Shown: in pieces, positions 1 to 13,600 of the stretch
Position numbering within the stretch: the stretch's first letter is position 1
Layout of the letters: each line of letters begins with the position of its first letter
NCBI GenBank assembly: GCA_000697355.1
Contig: JNEN01000719.1
Span: 175,621-239,620, forward strand
Length of the DNA stretch: 64,000 bases
Source: Syncephalastrum monosporum B8922
Taxonomy: Eukaryota; Mucoromycota; Mucoromycetes; Mucorales; Syncephalastraceae
Reading direction: 5' to 3'
Notes under the pieces: model-generated
What the model saw: the letters and a program-made list of their open reading frames with translations, nothing else
Told to the model about the DNA's origin: nothing
Database searches by the model: none
Position numbers and translations under genes: made by a program

Positions 1-523
1 GCAGACGAATCCAGAATGCAGGCAACAAGTAGAACCGCACGCGTGTGGTCATGGTCGTGGTCATGGGCGCAGCCCACAGCAGCTGAGGCAGCGACGTGAG
101 CATGAGAAACCAAAATGAACTGGCATGGCGTTCATTCCTCCTTAATGAGAGCGGCATTCCCCGGAAATATGTTGTTCTATGTAGGAAGAAGGTGGTCGAA
201 AAGAAGAATGAAAGAAAAAAAAAGAAGTCGTTCTTTTCTGTCCACTGGAAAAAGAATAGGAAAGAAAATTTGACATGTGTTCATGCCGCTTCTGCAAAAA
301 TGACATGCGTCCTGCGCGCCAAAAGAAAAGGGAAAAAAATTCGTGTTACCTTCGTCCCGCTCCGCTACTCCCGGATCCGAAAATTAGGTAAACCCATGAA
401 GTAATCATAACGCATTTGCGGGTGCGAGTGTGTGTGTTGTGTGATTGGTATGAGAAAAAAAAAGATGTGTACGTGTGTGTGTGTTATATCTAACTACTAC
501 TACTACTACTACTATGGATCTAA
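1..523. other. Intergenic edge, no gene supported
   Basis: This is the left edge of the window, downstream of the golgin stop. A 102-codon open frame on the plus strand (96-404) is dominated by Lys/Arg from A-rich runs, shows no domain and no splice partners, and is not called. The stretch ends in GT-rich DNA and a TAC trinucleotide run. Confidence 0.5.
428..514. repeat. GT-rich and (TAC)n microsatellites
   Basis: Two GT-rich tracts are followed by about seven tandem TAC units (about 492-514) just beyond the golgin stop codon. It is a simple-sequence repeat with no coding meaning. Confidence 0.8.
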
Positions 524-3500
524 TTATGCTTTGGCTTGCAACCGTCTAATCTCTTCGGGTGTGAATTTCAGCATCATGGTTAATACAGGAATAAGTTGTG
601 CCTAAACCAAACCAAGATGGAATAAGTAACGGAAACGCGTCCGACGCAGTGATCACACTTCCTTACCCGAGTGGATTTCGTCTCCAAAAACTTGAGCACC
701 ACGTTGCGGAGGTACTCCAGATTAATCTCTTCTTCTTCTTTGACGACCTTGGGCGAGGCAGGGTACGATGCAGGCGGATGTTGGGAGGGATGGGGAGGGG
801 TGTCGGAAACGGCGGGAGTCGAGGGCTGGGCGGGGGAAGGCGACTGCGCCCGCGAGGATGTAGGTGAAAGCCGGTCGAGTTTGGACAGCTTGCGGATTTC
901 GTCTTTGAGCGTCTATGTTTCCATAGGATTGGGAGCATGCGTCAGTCAATCGTCTTTCTTTCCTTCCCTTTCCATAATGATAGTATGGCATTCGGACTTG
1001 CCTTATTAAGCGTCTTGAGGTGTCCCTCGCGCACACGAATGTTCTCGAGCTCTTTTTCTTGTTGGGCCTGCTTCTTGTCCAGTGTCTCCACCTTGGCACG
1101 CAGATCCTCCTAAAAAAAAAAGGGTCTCAGTACCCCATTCATGCATCTACTTATACCAAATGGGATGGACGTACCAGCTCGTGTCGTTTGGCCTCGGTCT
1201 CCGCGTTGTTCTTTTGGAGTTCGTCCTCGAGCTCATCGATGCGCTCGAGCAGACCTGACTTGTCGCCCTCCAGGACCTCAACGTCCTTGGTGCGCGTGGC
1301 GCACTCACCCTCAAGCGTCGTGAGACGCTGCTGGAGTGCCTGCATCTCTGCTGACAGCTCCGTCTGGCGCACCGTCAGAGCTTCTTTGGCCTGCTCGGCC
1401 TCGGCCCGCGCCTCGGCAAGGCTTGCCTCCGCCGTTTGCGCCTTCTGCTGCAACGCGTGCTTATCCCGCTGCCAGGCAGCCTTGGTCTCCTCGACGAGCT
1501 GGCGCGCATGCTCCGCCTGCTGCTGGGCTTCTTCCAGCGCCGCCGTCTTCTCGTGTGCCTCGCGCGCCTCGCGCTCGCGCTCGTTCAGACGGTGCTGAAG
1601 ATCCTCCGCCATGCTCTGCGAGCTCTCAAACTCGGCCTGCTTGATCTGGAGAGCGTCAAACATCTTGTTCTTGGCCTCGGTCGCCTCCTTGCGCTCGCGC
1701 TGCAGGATCGTGATCTCGGATTCGGCCGAGTGCAGACGTCCGCTGAGCCGGCTCACTTCCGTCTTCAGAGCCGCTTCGGCTTGGGCATGCTTCTCCTGCG
1801 CTTCTTTCAGGCCCTGGACCTGCTGCTGCTTGAGCTGCTCTAGCTCCTCCGATGCTTCGGCCTTGTCTTTTTCAAACTTGAGGATCTGCTTCTTGGTCTT
1901 GTTCAACGTCGACACGTAGCGTTTCTCTTTGTCTTCCCATTTCGCCTGCTCCTTTTGCGCCGCATCGAGCTCCTTGCGCAGCGCGTCCATCTCCACGTCT
2001 CGCTCGTTCAACATGTCCTTGACTACCTTGACGGATTCGTTTGCGTCCCGGAGCTTGCCATTGACGGCCTTGAGCTCATTTTGAGCGGCTGCAAGTTGAT
2101 TCGCCTTCTCCTGGCTTTCTTGGAACTGGGCTTGCAGCGCCGACAGCGCCTCTTGCACCTGCGCCTTTTCCTTGGCAGCCGCCTCTGCTTCCTTTCGCGC
2201 GCCCTCCAGTGCTTTCTTGGCTTCCTCGAGCTTCTCCTCTGAGGCTTGGGCCTGCTTCACCGCAGCCTCCTTTTCTTTTTCCAGAGTGGCCTTACTGTCG
2301 TCCGCCTGGAGCGCCTCCAACTGAGTCGTGAGCTCCTTGACTTGGGTTTCCAATGCGGCTTTGCTGTCGTCTCTGCTGAGCGTGTCCAGTTGATCTTGTA
2401 ACTGCTTGACCTGTTCCTCGAGCTTCGTCTTGGTATCATCCTTCTTGAGTGCCTCCAGCTCGTCCTTGAGTTGTGTGTTTTCTGCTTGGAGCTTATTCTT
2501 ACTGTCATCCTTTTTGAATGTCTCCAGCTCGGCTTGCAGATCCTTGACCTGGGTCTCTAGCTTGGCCTTGCTATCGTCCTTTTTCAGCGCCTCCAACTCA
2601 GCCTGCAGATCCTTGACTCGGGACTTTAGCTTGTTCTTGCTTTCATCCTTTTTGAATGTCTCCAGCTCGGCTTGCAATTCCTTGACCTGGGTCTCTAGCT
2701 GAGCCTTGCTGTCATCCTTCTTCATCGCCTCAAGTTCAGCCTGCAAGTCCTTCACCTGAGTCTCTAACTTGGCCTTGCTTTCATCCTTTTTGAATGTCTC
2801 CAACTCGGCCTGCAAATTTTTGACTTGGTTCTCCAGCTGAGCCTTGCTGTCGTCCTTCTTGAATGTATCCAGCTCGGCCTGCAAATCTTTGACTTGGGTC
2901 TCTAGCTGAGCCTTGCTGTCGTCCTTCTTGAGTACATCAAGCTCTTGCTGTAGATCCTTAATCCGAGTCTCCAATTGCGACTTGCTGTCGTCCTTCTTGA
3001 ACGCCTCCAGAGCCTGCTGCAATTGTTGCTTCTCGTTTTCAAGAGCCTCCGTCTGTTCTCTGAGATGGTCTGCGGCGTTGGCGCGCGCAGAGGCCAGCTC
3101 TTCTTCGTGGCGCAACCGATTTTCCTCCATGAACGCCTCGAGCTTATCTTGGCGGGCTTTGAGCTGGTCGATCTCGAGCTGCTTTGCGTTTCGTTCGTCC
3201 TCGACTCGTTTCAGTTGTTCTGGGTTGATGTGCTGCTGCTGTTGTTTTTGTTGCGCGGCCCGTAGCTGTTGTTCGGCCTCGTCGGCCTTGTTCATAAAGT
3301 GGAGGAGACTCTTTTTCGACTCTTCTTTCTCCAGCAGGAGCTCCTCGACCTGATTCTTGAGCGATTGCAATTCCTTTGCGTGTGATGGTGGCGGCGTGTC
3401 GTCTGCCTTTTGAGAGGTGGGTTGCTGGTGGTCGAGCTGCTTTTGGATGGCGTCTTTTTCTTGCTCAATGACCCTGATCTTGTCGACGAGGCCACGCATG

Positions 3501-3607
3501 ACGCCCCGTTCGCGCTCCATCTCCTTCTCCCTGGACTGGACGACCTCGTTCAGCTCTTGTTTGAGCCTGCTGATTTCATCCTCCTGGCTCTGGGTTCCTT
3601 CGGACAT
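524..3607 (-). CDS. IMH1: GRIP-domain golgin (Imh1/golgin-245 type)
   Basis: This is a long coiled-coil tether of the trans-Golgi, recruited to membranes by Arl1-GTP through a C-terminal GRIP domain (family knowledge). The model joins exons 3607-1175, 1109-1002, 912-667 and 601-524, giving 954 aa with every exon a multiple of three. Residues about 1-810 are almost entirely heptad-like coiled coil, including eleven 23-residue units marked by a DD(S/T)K core. The last about 55 residues hold the GRIP signature: INLEYLRNVVLKFL, then QLIPVLTMMLKFTPEE across the final intron; the tyrosine of NLEYL is the expected Arl1-contact residue. The second intron uses a GC-AG donor (AAG|GCAAGT at 1001). Start at MSEGTQSQ was chosen because a strong acceptor-like CAG lies just upstream, suggesting a 5'UTR intron; an in-frame upstream ATG at 3706 would add a hydrophobic stretch and is less likely. 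The symbol follows the single yeast GRIP golgin. Confidence 0.88.
2270..3003 (-). repeat. 69-bp coding repeat in golgin (11 units)
   Basis: Eleven imperfect 69-bp units encode a 23-residue coiled-coil module with core K-K-D-[DE]-S-K followed by a variant of xLETQVKDLQAELxxF. Central units are nearly identical at DNA level, which suggests recent unequal exchange; the outermost units have drifted. Confidence 0.85.
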
Positions 3608-4616
3608 GAACAGAGATGCTGAAGACAGAAAAAAGAAAGACAAGAATAAGAGGTAGAACTTTAAACGCGCCCAGCGGGTGGTCCCTGAGTTTGGATTTCG
3701 CCGCACAGATCATTCCCTAACCCGGTTTGAGTACCTGGTCTTGTGTTATCCATTGCAGTGCATCTGCCGTCTTCCTTTTTTCCTTTTCTTTCCTTTTTCA
3801 TCCCTCTTTCTCTATTCATATGCTTGCTCATTATCAGTGTTTCCACTTAGTGTAAGGCGTCTATGCTATGTCTATATGCATACTACCAAGGCTAGTGACA
3901 GCGGAAGCAGCCTAGCCAATAAGTCACTACCCCTTCCTCTCACGATGCACAATAACATATTACCTCGTGGGCAACATAAGAGATTACATGAACATAAAAA
4001 ATAGCTCAAATGATGTGTCTATCTTTATAGAGAAGTGGTGGTCGGATACAAGTACTCTGCATACCATCATTACGTAATGACGACGATGAGCGATCTCTTA
4101 CAATATTTTGTTTTACAAACCATGTTGGTTACATTGATGCTTGATACACTTGTGTCGGGATTTTAACCGTTATACATAGATTTTTTTATCCATGAAACAA
4201 TCTATAGTGTAAATGAGGCATTCGCCAAAAGCACATGTATGAATCTGCACGTAAAGCTATTGTTCTTCGGTGTCTTACTATGAAATGAGTGATATAAGTC
4301 TATACAGGACTCAAATATATATACAAGTACTTTTTTGATGTGAATAGAGTCAGGTGAATGGGTTTTCTCTAATAGGATACGATGGATAAGTGTAGAATCC
4401 AAATGATCAAGACATCGGTCGTAGTCTGCGAGATGCTCTTGTTCAAAATGCCTGATTTTTTTTTAATTAGGCGTTGGCTGTCAAAATCGTATTCCTTTTT
4501 AGGACATGCCGACGGGCTGACCTGCGGCTTGTATATATGCAAATTTAAATTCGAAGAGGTCTTTTTTTTTTTTTCTTTTTTGTGTGTGTGTGTGTGAGTT
4601 GTGCCTTTCGACAACA
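3608..4616. promoter_or_regulatory. Divergent promoter, golgin / midasin
   Basis: About 1 kb lies between two start codons pointing outward, so it should hold both promoters and 5' UTRs. A poly-T/GT tract (about 4561-4598) lies directly upstream of the midasin ATG. No specific operator was recognised, and small open frames here are AT-rich noise. Confidence 0.5.
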
Positions 4617-7600
4617 ATGGACGTAGACACCCCGATGCATTCTGTGGAAGAGCCCACCCGAAGGGATCTGTATGATCCGCTTACGTTTGATCTTCCCCAT
4701 GCCGTGCGTGGTTTGCAAGCCACCCTCAGCAACGACCCGACCTTCCTCAAGGTGATCGACTCTCGCCTCCTGGACACGTTTGCCTCGACACCCACTCCCA
4801 GCCAGCACACACATGTGCTCAACACCGTCTCACAATGTCTTTTAAATCCAAAGTGGACGCGCATTGTGGTCGCCTCATTCCGCCCCATTGCCATCGATCT
4901 CGTCGCGCGCTGGCTCACTCCTGGCTTCACCTCATTCCTCGAGTCTGTGCCACCCTCAGGCGGTGCTGTATATAGACTGGAAACGGTCGCAAAAGCATTC
5001 AGTCTCTTATTACCTACCATTCCTCAAGTCAAAAGGTAACGTATTTGTATTTGAATGGCACTGGGCAACCCGGGAAAAAAGGCTGATCTATCATATTTCT
5101 TTGTTTCCATTCTATAGCTTGGCTGTATCATATTTTTCGCATTCACCATCATTATTCGATAATATCCATCAATTGACCCTGAAGGATGGCGAGTTCACCG
5201 AGGTAGACAGTCGCAAGCACATTACTTTGACTGGTATTCACTCTCTCTCCGCTTCTTCTCTATACAGCTCCCCACCGACTCCATAGACCAAGTCCTCGAT
5301 TTATTACTCTCGGCATACCGTCTTCTACGCTTCTCTGCATCCACCTTCATCCCACTCTGGAACTGGAGCCCTCTTATTCGCCTCATGAGCACTCTGGACG
5401 TCCGTGTACGCTACCTGACTCTCCTCTGTCTCAGCAAAGTCTACGGCCTCAGCGATGGCCAGACCCAACACCTCTTGCTTGCTGCCTCCAACAGGGACCC
5501 GGCCCAAGGTGAGGCCGATGTGCCCCTTACCGTCACCATCGATCACGCTCAGGTTGATCTGCGATTCCTAAGGTATGCCCATACATTGATACTTCGATAA
5601 AGGAAAAAGGCAGAACGACTCACCCTCGTGTTTCTATAGCTTATGGGAAGAGCAACAGTTGGCCAACGAGCAAATTGCGTTTCTGCACAATTCCGACCCT
5701 GCCACTGAATACACCTTGTCCGAATCCGATCTCTGCAACCTGACGTCCAATCTCTGTGGTGTTCTCATACCCAAGTCAACCACACGCCAAGACGACGGCC
5801 TTGTGTCCTACCAGCCACGATTGATCCTGACCGAAACCACGAAACGCAACCTGCACACCCTCAGTCTTGCTCTTTCCATCGGTGCGCCTACCCTCCTGGA
5901 AGGCGCCACAGGCTCCGGAAAGACCGCCCTTGTCGAAGAACTCGCGAGCCGAACAGGGCGAGGCGACAGTAAGTTGCAGCGAAATGCCTTGGCGAACGTT
6001 GGCTAATACAGGGTCTTCCCTCTTTTGATATAGAATTGATCAAAATCCATCTGGGTGATCAGACCGACCCCAAGGTCTTGCTGGGCACCTATGTCTCGAC
6101 CTCGACGCCCGGCTCCTTCCGCTGGCAAGCCGGTGTGCTCACCACCGCGGTTCAAGAAGGCCGATGGGTCCTCATTGAAGACATTGATCTGGCGCCGGCC
6201 GAGGTCCTGTCTGTGCTCCTGCCGCTGCTCGAGACCAAGCACCTGTTCATCCCGTCCCGCGGCGAAAAAATCAAGGCCAAGGAAGGCTTCCAGCTCTTTG
6301 GCACGCGCTCCTTTGTGCCCAACAAGGCGCACACGCTGCGCGGCAAGGAACTCGTCTCGGGCGGCAATCTCTGGACGCACGTGCACGTCGACGCCTTGAC
6401 CAAGGACGAACTCGAGCACGTCGTGCGCCACAAATACCCTCGCATCGGTGACTTTGCCATACATGTCCTCAACCTCTTCCAGGTCGTCGTCGACATGTAC
6501 AGCCACTCGCATTTCTCGTCCTCGACCATGGGCCGTTTTGTCTCCACCCGCGATCTCATGAAGTGGTGTCACCGTATGGACGCCCTCTTCGGCGCCCGGC
6601 TGGATAAGAGCCAGCAGCTCGACAAGGGCTTTGACCAAAAGATCCGCGAAGACCTGTTCAGTGAGGCAATCGACTGCTTCTGTGGCATGATTCCGGATTA
6701 TGCGACGTGGGTCGCCATGCTCGAAAAGATTGGCGAGCCGCTGCAGATCTCAGCCGACCGCGTGCAGCACTATGTAGACCAGTACAAGCCTGCGCTCGAG
6801 GTCTCGGACACCACCGTGTGCATCGGCCGCGTCAACCTCTCTGCCCTCGCGTCCGGCGGTAAGCAGAAGCAAGGCGTCGTCAAGCGCGAGCGCCGGCGCC
6901 CCTTTGCCACCACCGGCCACGCCCTGCGCCTTATGGAGCGCATCTCGGTGTGCGTCTACCTCAACGAGCCCGTCTTGCTCGTCGGTGAGACCGGTACGGG
7001 TAAGACCACCGTCGTGCAGCACCTCGCCGACATGATGCATCAGAACCTGGTGGCTGTCAACTTGTCGCAGCAGACCGACAGCTCGGACCTGCTCGGTGGG
7101 TTCAAGCCCGTCGAGGGCCGCATCCTCGCCATCCCGCTCAAGGAGGAGTTTGACGGTCTGTTTGGCCGCACCTTTTCCGTCAAGAAGAATGAAAAGTTCC
7201 TTGACATGGTCCGCAAGACGTACGTGCATCAAAAATGGAAGAAGTTTGTGGTCTTGCTCCAGCAGGCGGTCAAGATGGCGGACCAAAAGTTTGACGGCGA
7301 GCGCAACGACGCCTCCAAGAAAGCCAGCCCACCGCAGCTCCGCACTGCCTGGAAGGCGTTCCACCAGCACCTCCAGGAGTTTGAGGTCCAGCAAGTGCAG
7401 TCGCAAAACAAGTTTGTCTTTAACTTTATGGAGGGCGCGCTCGTCAAGGCCGTGCGCCAGGGCGACTGGATCTTGCTCGATGAGATCAACCTGGCCACCA
7501 CCGAGACGCTCGAATGCTTGTCCGGCCTCTTGCAGGATGCCGAAGGCTCGCTGCTTCTGACCGAGAAGGGTGACGTTGAGCCTATCCAGCGCCATCCCAA

Positions 7601-10600
7601 TTTCCGCCTGTTTGCATGCATGAACCCGGCCACCGACGTCGGCAAGCGCGACCTTCCGCCCGGTTTACGCAACCGCTTCACCGAATTTTACGTCCATTCG
7701 CCCGATACGCGCTATGAAGATCTGCTCCAGATCGTCAAGCGGTACCTGGGCGGCATTGCCATCGGGGACGAGCGCGCCTGCGAGGACGTCGCCGAGTTTT
7801 ACGGCCACGTCAAGCGCCTGTCGCAGGAACACAAGCTCGTCGACGGCGCCAACCAGCGGCCCCACTTTAGCATGCGTACGCTCTCCCGTGCGCTGCTTTA
7901 CGTCTTGCAGATCTTCCCCACGTACGGCCTTCGCCGCTCGCTTTACGAAGGTTTCTGCATGACCTTCCTTACTCAGCTCGACAAGGAGAGCGAGGCCCTG
8001 GTGCGCCAGGCCATCTTCACCTACATCCTGCGCGGTGTCAAGGACCCCAAACATCTCATCTCTCAGATCCCCAAGCGTCCGAGTGACAACTTTGTCCAGT
8101 TCGGTCACTTTTGGCTGGAGCACGGCCCCTTTGAACCGCAAGAGGACGGCCAGTACATCTTGACACCGTCGGTCGAGACGAATCTGTACAACTTGGCACG
8201 CGTCATCATGTCGCGCAAGTTCCCCGTCCTCATCCAGGGTCCCACCTCGGCGGGTAAGACCAGCATGATTGAATACCTGGCCAAGCGCACCGGCCATCGC
8301 TTTGTGCGTATCAACAACCACGAGCACACGGACTTGCAGGAATACCTCGGCACGTACGTATCGAACAACGAGGGCAAGCTCGTCTTCCAGGAAGGTGTCC
8401 TCGTCGAAGCACTCCGCAACGGCTACTGGATCGTACTCGATGAGCTCAACTTGGCGCCGTCCGACGTTCTCGAAGCCTTGAACCGTCTGCTCGATGACAA
8501 CCGCGAGCTGCTGATCCCCGAGACCCAAGAGATCGTGAAACCGCACCCGCACTTTATGCTCTTTGCCACACAGAACCCGGCTGGTCTGTACGGCGGCCGC
8601 AAGGCCCTGTCGCGCGCCTTCCGCAACCGTTTCCTCGAGCTCCACTTTGACGACATCCCGCAGGGCGAACTCGAGACGATCCTATCCAAGCGCTGCCGGA
8701 TCGCGCCCTCGTACTGCAAGCGTCTCGTCCAGGTCTACAAGTCCCTGATGGAGCGTCGCAAGAGCTCGCGTCTCTTTGAACAGAAGCATAGTTTCATCAC
8801 ACTGCGTGACCTCTTCCGCTGGGCTGGCCGCGACCCGGACAGCTACCAGGACCTCGCTGAGCACGGTTACATGCTGCTGGCGGAGCGCTGCCGCAAGGAA
8901 GAAGAGAAGAAGGTCGTGAAGGAGGTCCTCGAGACCGTCATGAAGGTCAAGCTCAGCGAGGAAGAGATGTATAACTGCGAGCGCCTCGAGGAGTTTGCCG
9001 TGTACGACCGCATGCTGCGCGAGAAGGCGACCCAGAGCGGCGGCGACACCAAGCTGGTCTGGACCAAGGCCATGCGCCGCTTGTTCAGCCTGGTCGCGCG
9101 CTGCCTGCGCTACAACGAGCCCGTACTGCTCGTGGGCGAGACGGGCTGTGGCAAGACCACGGTGTGTCAGATGCTCGCCGAGACGCACAACCGCAAGCTG
9201 CATATTGTCAACTGTCATCAAAACACCGAGACGGGCGATCTCCTCGGTGGGCAGCGCCCCGTGCGTGCCTCCAACAAGGAAGAAGACGTGGAGAGCGGCA
9301 AGCAGACCCAGCTCTTTGAATGGCACGATGGTCCGCTCGTGCAGTCCTTGCGTGACGGTGACCTCTTCCTGCTCGATGAGATCTCGCTCGCGGACGACTC
9401 GGTCCTGGAGCGCCTCAACTCGGTCCTGGAGCCGAGCCGACTGCTCGTCCTCGCCGAAAAGAGCGGCAAACACGTCGAGGAGCTCACCGCCGCCGAAGGC
9501 TTCCAGTTCCTCGCGACCATGAACCCCGGCGGCGACTATGGCAAGAAGGAGCTGTCGCCTGCCCTGCGCAACCGATTCACCGAAATCTGGGTGCCGTTTG
9601 TCGACGATCCCGAGGATTTGACGCTGATCATCAACGAGCAGCTGCAGCTCCCTGCACTTCAATCTTTTGCGCCACGCATCCTCGATTTTGTCAGCTGGTT
9701 CACCAAGGCGCTCAACCAGTCGCGCACGGTCGTCAGTCTGCGTGACATCTTGTCCTGGGTCCAGTTCCTCAACACGGCCGTCGCGTCCGGTCTTGACCCC
9801 GACCTGGCCTTCACGCACGGCGGCTGTCTTGTCCTCCTCGACGGCCTCGGTTCGCACGGCGCATCCGGGTCCATCCTGGCCGGCCGCACCCTGCAAGACT
9901 TCCGCCTCAAGTGCCTGCGCCAGCTGTCGGGCCGTGCCACTGCCACCAGCGAGCAGGCAATTCTCGGCGACGCGTCACAGTCGGTCCACATCAGCGAGAG
10001 TGCGCTCGCGATCGGCCCCTTCCAGATCGAGCGTGGCAGCAAGAGCAAGGCCGATGTCGGCTTCACTCTGTCCGCCAAGACCACGGCCGACAATGCCATG
10101 CGCGTCGTGCGAGCCATGCAGCTCAAGAAACCCGTCCTCCTCGAAGGCAGCCCCGGTGTGGGCAAGACCAGTCTTATCTCGGCCCTGGCGGCGGCGTCGG
10201 GCCACCCCCTGGTGCGCATCAACTTGTCCGAGCAGACCGACCTGATGGACTTGTTTGGTTCCGACCTGCCGGTCGAGAACGGCAACAGCGGCGAATTTGC
10301 TTGGCGTGACGCGCCCTTCTTGCAAGCCATGAAGGCTGGCCACTGGGTCCTCCTCGACGAGCTCAACCTCGCGTCGCAATCCGTCCTGGAGGGTCTTAAC
10401 TCGTGTCTCGATCACCGTGGCGCGGTCTACATCCCCGAGCTCGACCGCGAGTTCTTCTGTGCGCCTGGTTTCCGCGTCTTTGGCGCGCAGAACCCGCTCC
10501 AGCAGGGCGGCGGCCGCAAGGGCCTGCCCAAGTCGTTTGTCAACCGCTTCACCCAAGTCTACGTCGAGCACTTGAGTGCCGAGGACCTGCTCTTCATCTG

Positions 10601-13600
10601 CGCCCATCTGTTCCCTGACTTTGACCCAGCGATCCTCGAGAAGATGATCGAGTTTAACCGCCGCATGTACGAGGAAACCATGGTGCGCTGCCGTTTTGGC
10701 CGCAAGGGCAGCCCTTGGGAGTTCAACCTGCGTGACGTGTTCCGCTGGCTCGAGCTCATGCGCCGCGGCATGACGACCGACCCGGCCGAGTACCTCGGCA
10801 CCATTTATCTGCAGCGCATGCGCTCGCAAGACGACCGCGACAAAGTGGTGGCCCTGTTTGAGCATGTCTTTGGCACCCAATACACGAAGCTCGCTCACCC
10901 GTCCTACTGCATCTCCAGCGCCGAGGTGCGCGTTGGCCATGCCGCGCTCCAGCGCCTGCCGCAGATCGCCGCGACGGATGCGCTCGAGAGCGATACGCAC
11001 ATGTTGCACACGTTTCTGTCGCCCCTCGAAGCCCTGATGAAGTGCGTCGACGCCAGCTGGATGTCCATCCTCACCGGCCCCTCTGCCTCAGGCAAGACGT
11101 CCCTGGTGCGCCTGCTGAGCCGCCTCACGGGCAACAAGCTGCAAGAGTTTGCCATGAACAACAGCGTCGACACCATGGAGCTGCTGGGTGGTTTTGAACA
11201 AGTCGACCTCAATCGCCATCGTCAGGTCGTGCTCGCATCCCTGAACGACGTGACACGCCGTACCACCCGCAATCTGTTGATGCAGCTCAAGGACAAACAA
11301 GGCCCGGCATTCCATGCTGTGTTACAGTCCGTGCGCACCCTCAACGACGCCTGGTACGCGGTACAGAACCACGCGCCCTCGAGCGGCTTCAACTACACGC
11401 TGCTGGCATCGCTTGTCAAGCAGCTCCAGCACACCTGCGACGCGACCGACCGCGAGACGGTGCAGGCCATGACGGCCGATATCGCGCGCGTGCAGGCCCT
11501 CGAGCAGACCTCGGTGGCTGGCAAATTCGAATGGATCGACGGCCTGCTGATCCATGCCCTCGAGCAAGGCCACTGGCTTCTCATTGACAATGCCAATCTG
11601 TGCAACCCCTCCGTGCTCGATCGTCTCAACCCGCTCTTTGAGAACGACGGCGTGCTCATGGTGAACGAGCGCGGCCTTGTCGACGGCCAGGTCAAGGTGA
11701 TTAAGCCTCACCCGAACTTCCGCATGTTCATGACCGTCGACTCGAACCACGGTGAACTCTCTCGCGCTATGCGCAACCGTGGTATTGAGATTGCCCTCCT
11801 CGACTCGGATTGGTGCCAGGGCTACGATGTGACCAAGCTCGCCAACAGCCTCGGCGTACGCGGCGCCGCGCTTCCCCGCCAGCTCCGCACGCTCCAGGAC
11901 GCCATGCCCAAGCGCCAAAAGTCCGTGCGCGATTACCTCATGCTGGCGACGTTTGTCATCGAGCGCTTGCAGCGCGGCCAGGTCCTCCGCACCGCCGTCG
12001 CAGACGCGTGCCAGCAGACGTTCGGCGAGTGGCAAGCAGATGATGGATCCTTGCTGGACGTGCATGCCGCGCTCGAGGCGCTCCTGTCCCCCGGCGACTG
12101 CCCGTACTTTATTGGCGGCGCGCTTTTTGAACACGACGCATCGCTGGCCATGATTGCCTTGCACGGCGCGTACCTCACCTACCTGGTGCAGCAGGAGCCG
12201 TGCGACCTCGCCAAGGTCGAGCTCGCAGGTGACTATTTCCTTGAGGCTTGTGTCGATGCCAACCTCGGCTTGCGCTGGCTCGCCTTCGTTGCCCAGCATG
12301 CCAAGACTGAGAATGCTGCGTTGGACCGTCTCGCGTATCTTTTCAAGGCGCTCCGAGATGATGGCTACACCTTTACAGGTCAAGGTGGCGAGGTAAAAAT
12401 GCAATGGCTCTCCATGATACACACCGGTGCTCATTTCATTTTTTTTTTTTTTGGCAATAGGAACACCGCCTCTGTATCCGCTTGCACAAGATGGACTATG
12501 CCAGCAAGATGCTCGAAGCTGAGTCGATGCGACTCAAGCCGAAATCGATGAATGCGCTGCAGCAGTCCTTTACCTTCCAGGGCGGCCGCCTGAGCGAGTC
12601 CATGCTGTCGCATCCCACCATCAAGGAGATCGAGCCCCTCTTCCGGTCCATCCAGGAAGCCCTGCGCACATGGGTCCATAGCAAGGCCGAGGTAAAAAGA
12701 AGAAGAGAAAGAAAAAAAGACACCGAGAACTCCAGCATGTGTGCAGTATTCGCTCATGAAAGTATGTATTAGACTCCGGACGCTTTGATCCAGCTCTTGG
12801 ATTGCCGCGATTACTGCTGGAATCTCTGTCAGGCCTATGCGCTCAGTTTGGACAACTATGTCATTCTCCTCCGCCACATGAAGCAGATCATTGCCGAGTC
12901 GTTGGCCCTTCAGACTGCGTTTGGTGCGGTCGTGGCACAGATCGAGAAGATCCTCTCTGGTTTCAACCAGGACGCGTGCAAGAACATGAAGGCGCTCTGG
13001 CAGTACTTTGGCCCTGCCACGCTGTGCTCCGAGACGCTTTTCGACACCGAGCAGCGCATGCTTGAGATCAATGCTTCTTTGGACGTGTACCGTGCACAGA
13101 GAGGTAAGGAAAAGAAAAGACCAAACGCCTTTTTTTTTTTCTTTCTAAGGTTGGCTTACATGTGTGTGCGTGCATTGTCTTTTTTAGATGGCCTTAAACC
13201 GAACGATCTTGTTTTGCGTACACCGTTCGACGTCAAGGAAATGTGGATCGAAGGTATCGCAACGCTTTATACGCTCAATGAGAATTCGGACAAGAATGCT
13301 CGCTCGTTGGCCAAGTCTCTTGACCGCTTGCCCGAGGTAAGACGTACACACCAATAATGATATCTCGCGCGCTCATACGCATGTCGGTGTGTAGCATCTC
13401 AAACGTCAATTGGAAGCGGTGGAAGCCCCTCTGGAGTCTACTCCCTGGGATACGGCGCTCATTCCGCTGTACGACTATGCCAGTTTGGTGAACGAGATGG
13501 AGATTCTTTCGATGCTGTTTGCCGGTGTCTTTTCTGATACTGTACGTTGGTTTGTCTGCATGAGTATCCAGAGCACAAAAAATGACTGATTTTTCATTCA

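Noticed and set aside
96..404. 102-codon plus-strand frame at the left edge
   Set aside because: Poly-A driven Lys/Arg content, no domain, no promoter evidence.
3608..3706. Upstream in-frame extension of the golgin (start at 3706)
   Set aside because: It would add a hydrophobic signal-like stretch to a cytosolic golgin, and an acceptor-like CAG precedes MSEG.
8682..9896. Long antisense frames across midasin AAA modules (also 10-11 kb, 11.3-12.4 kb)
   Set aside because: The sense strand encodes conserved Walker motifs; the antisense frames are mirror effects of GC-rich codon use.
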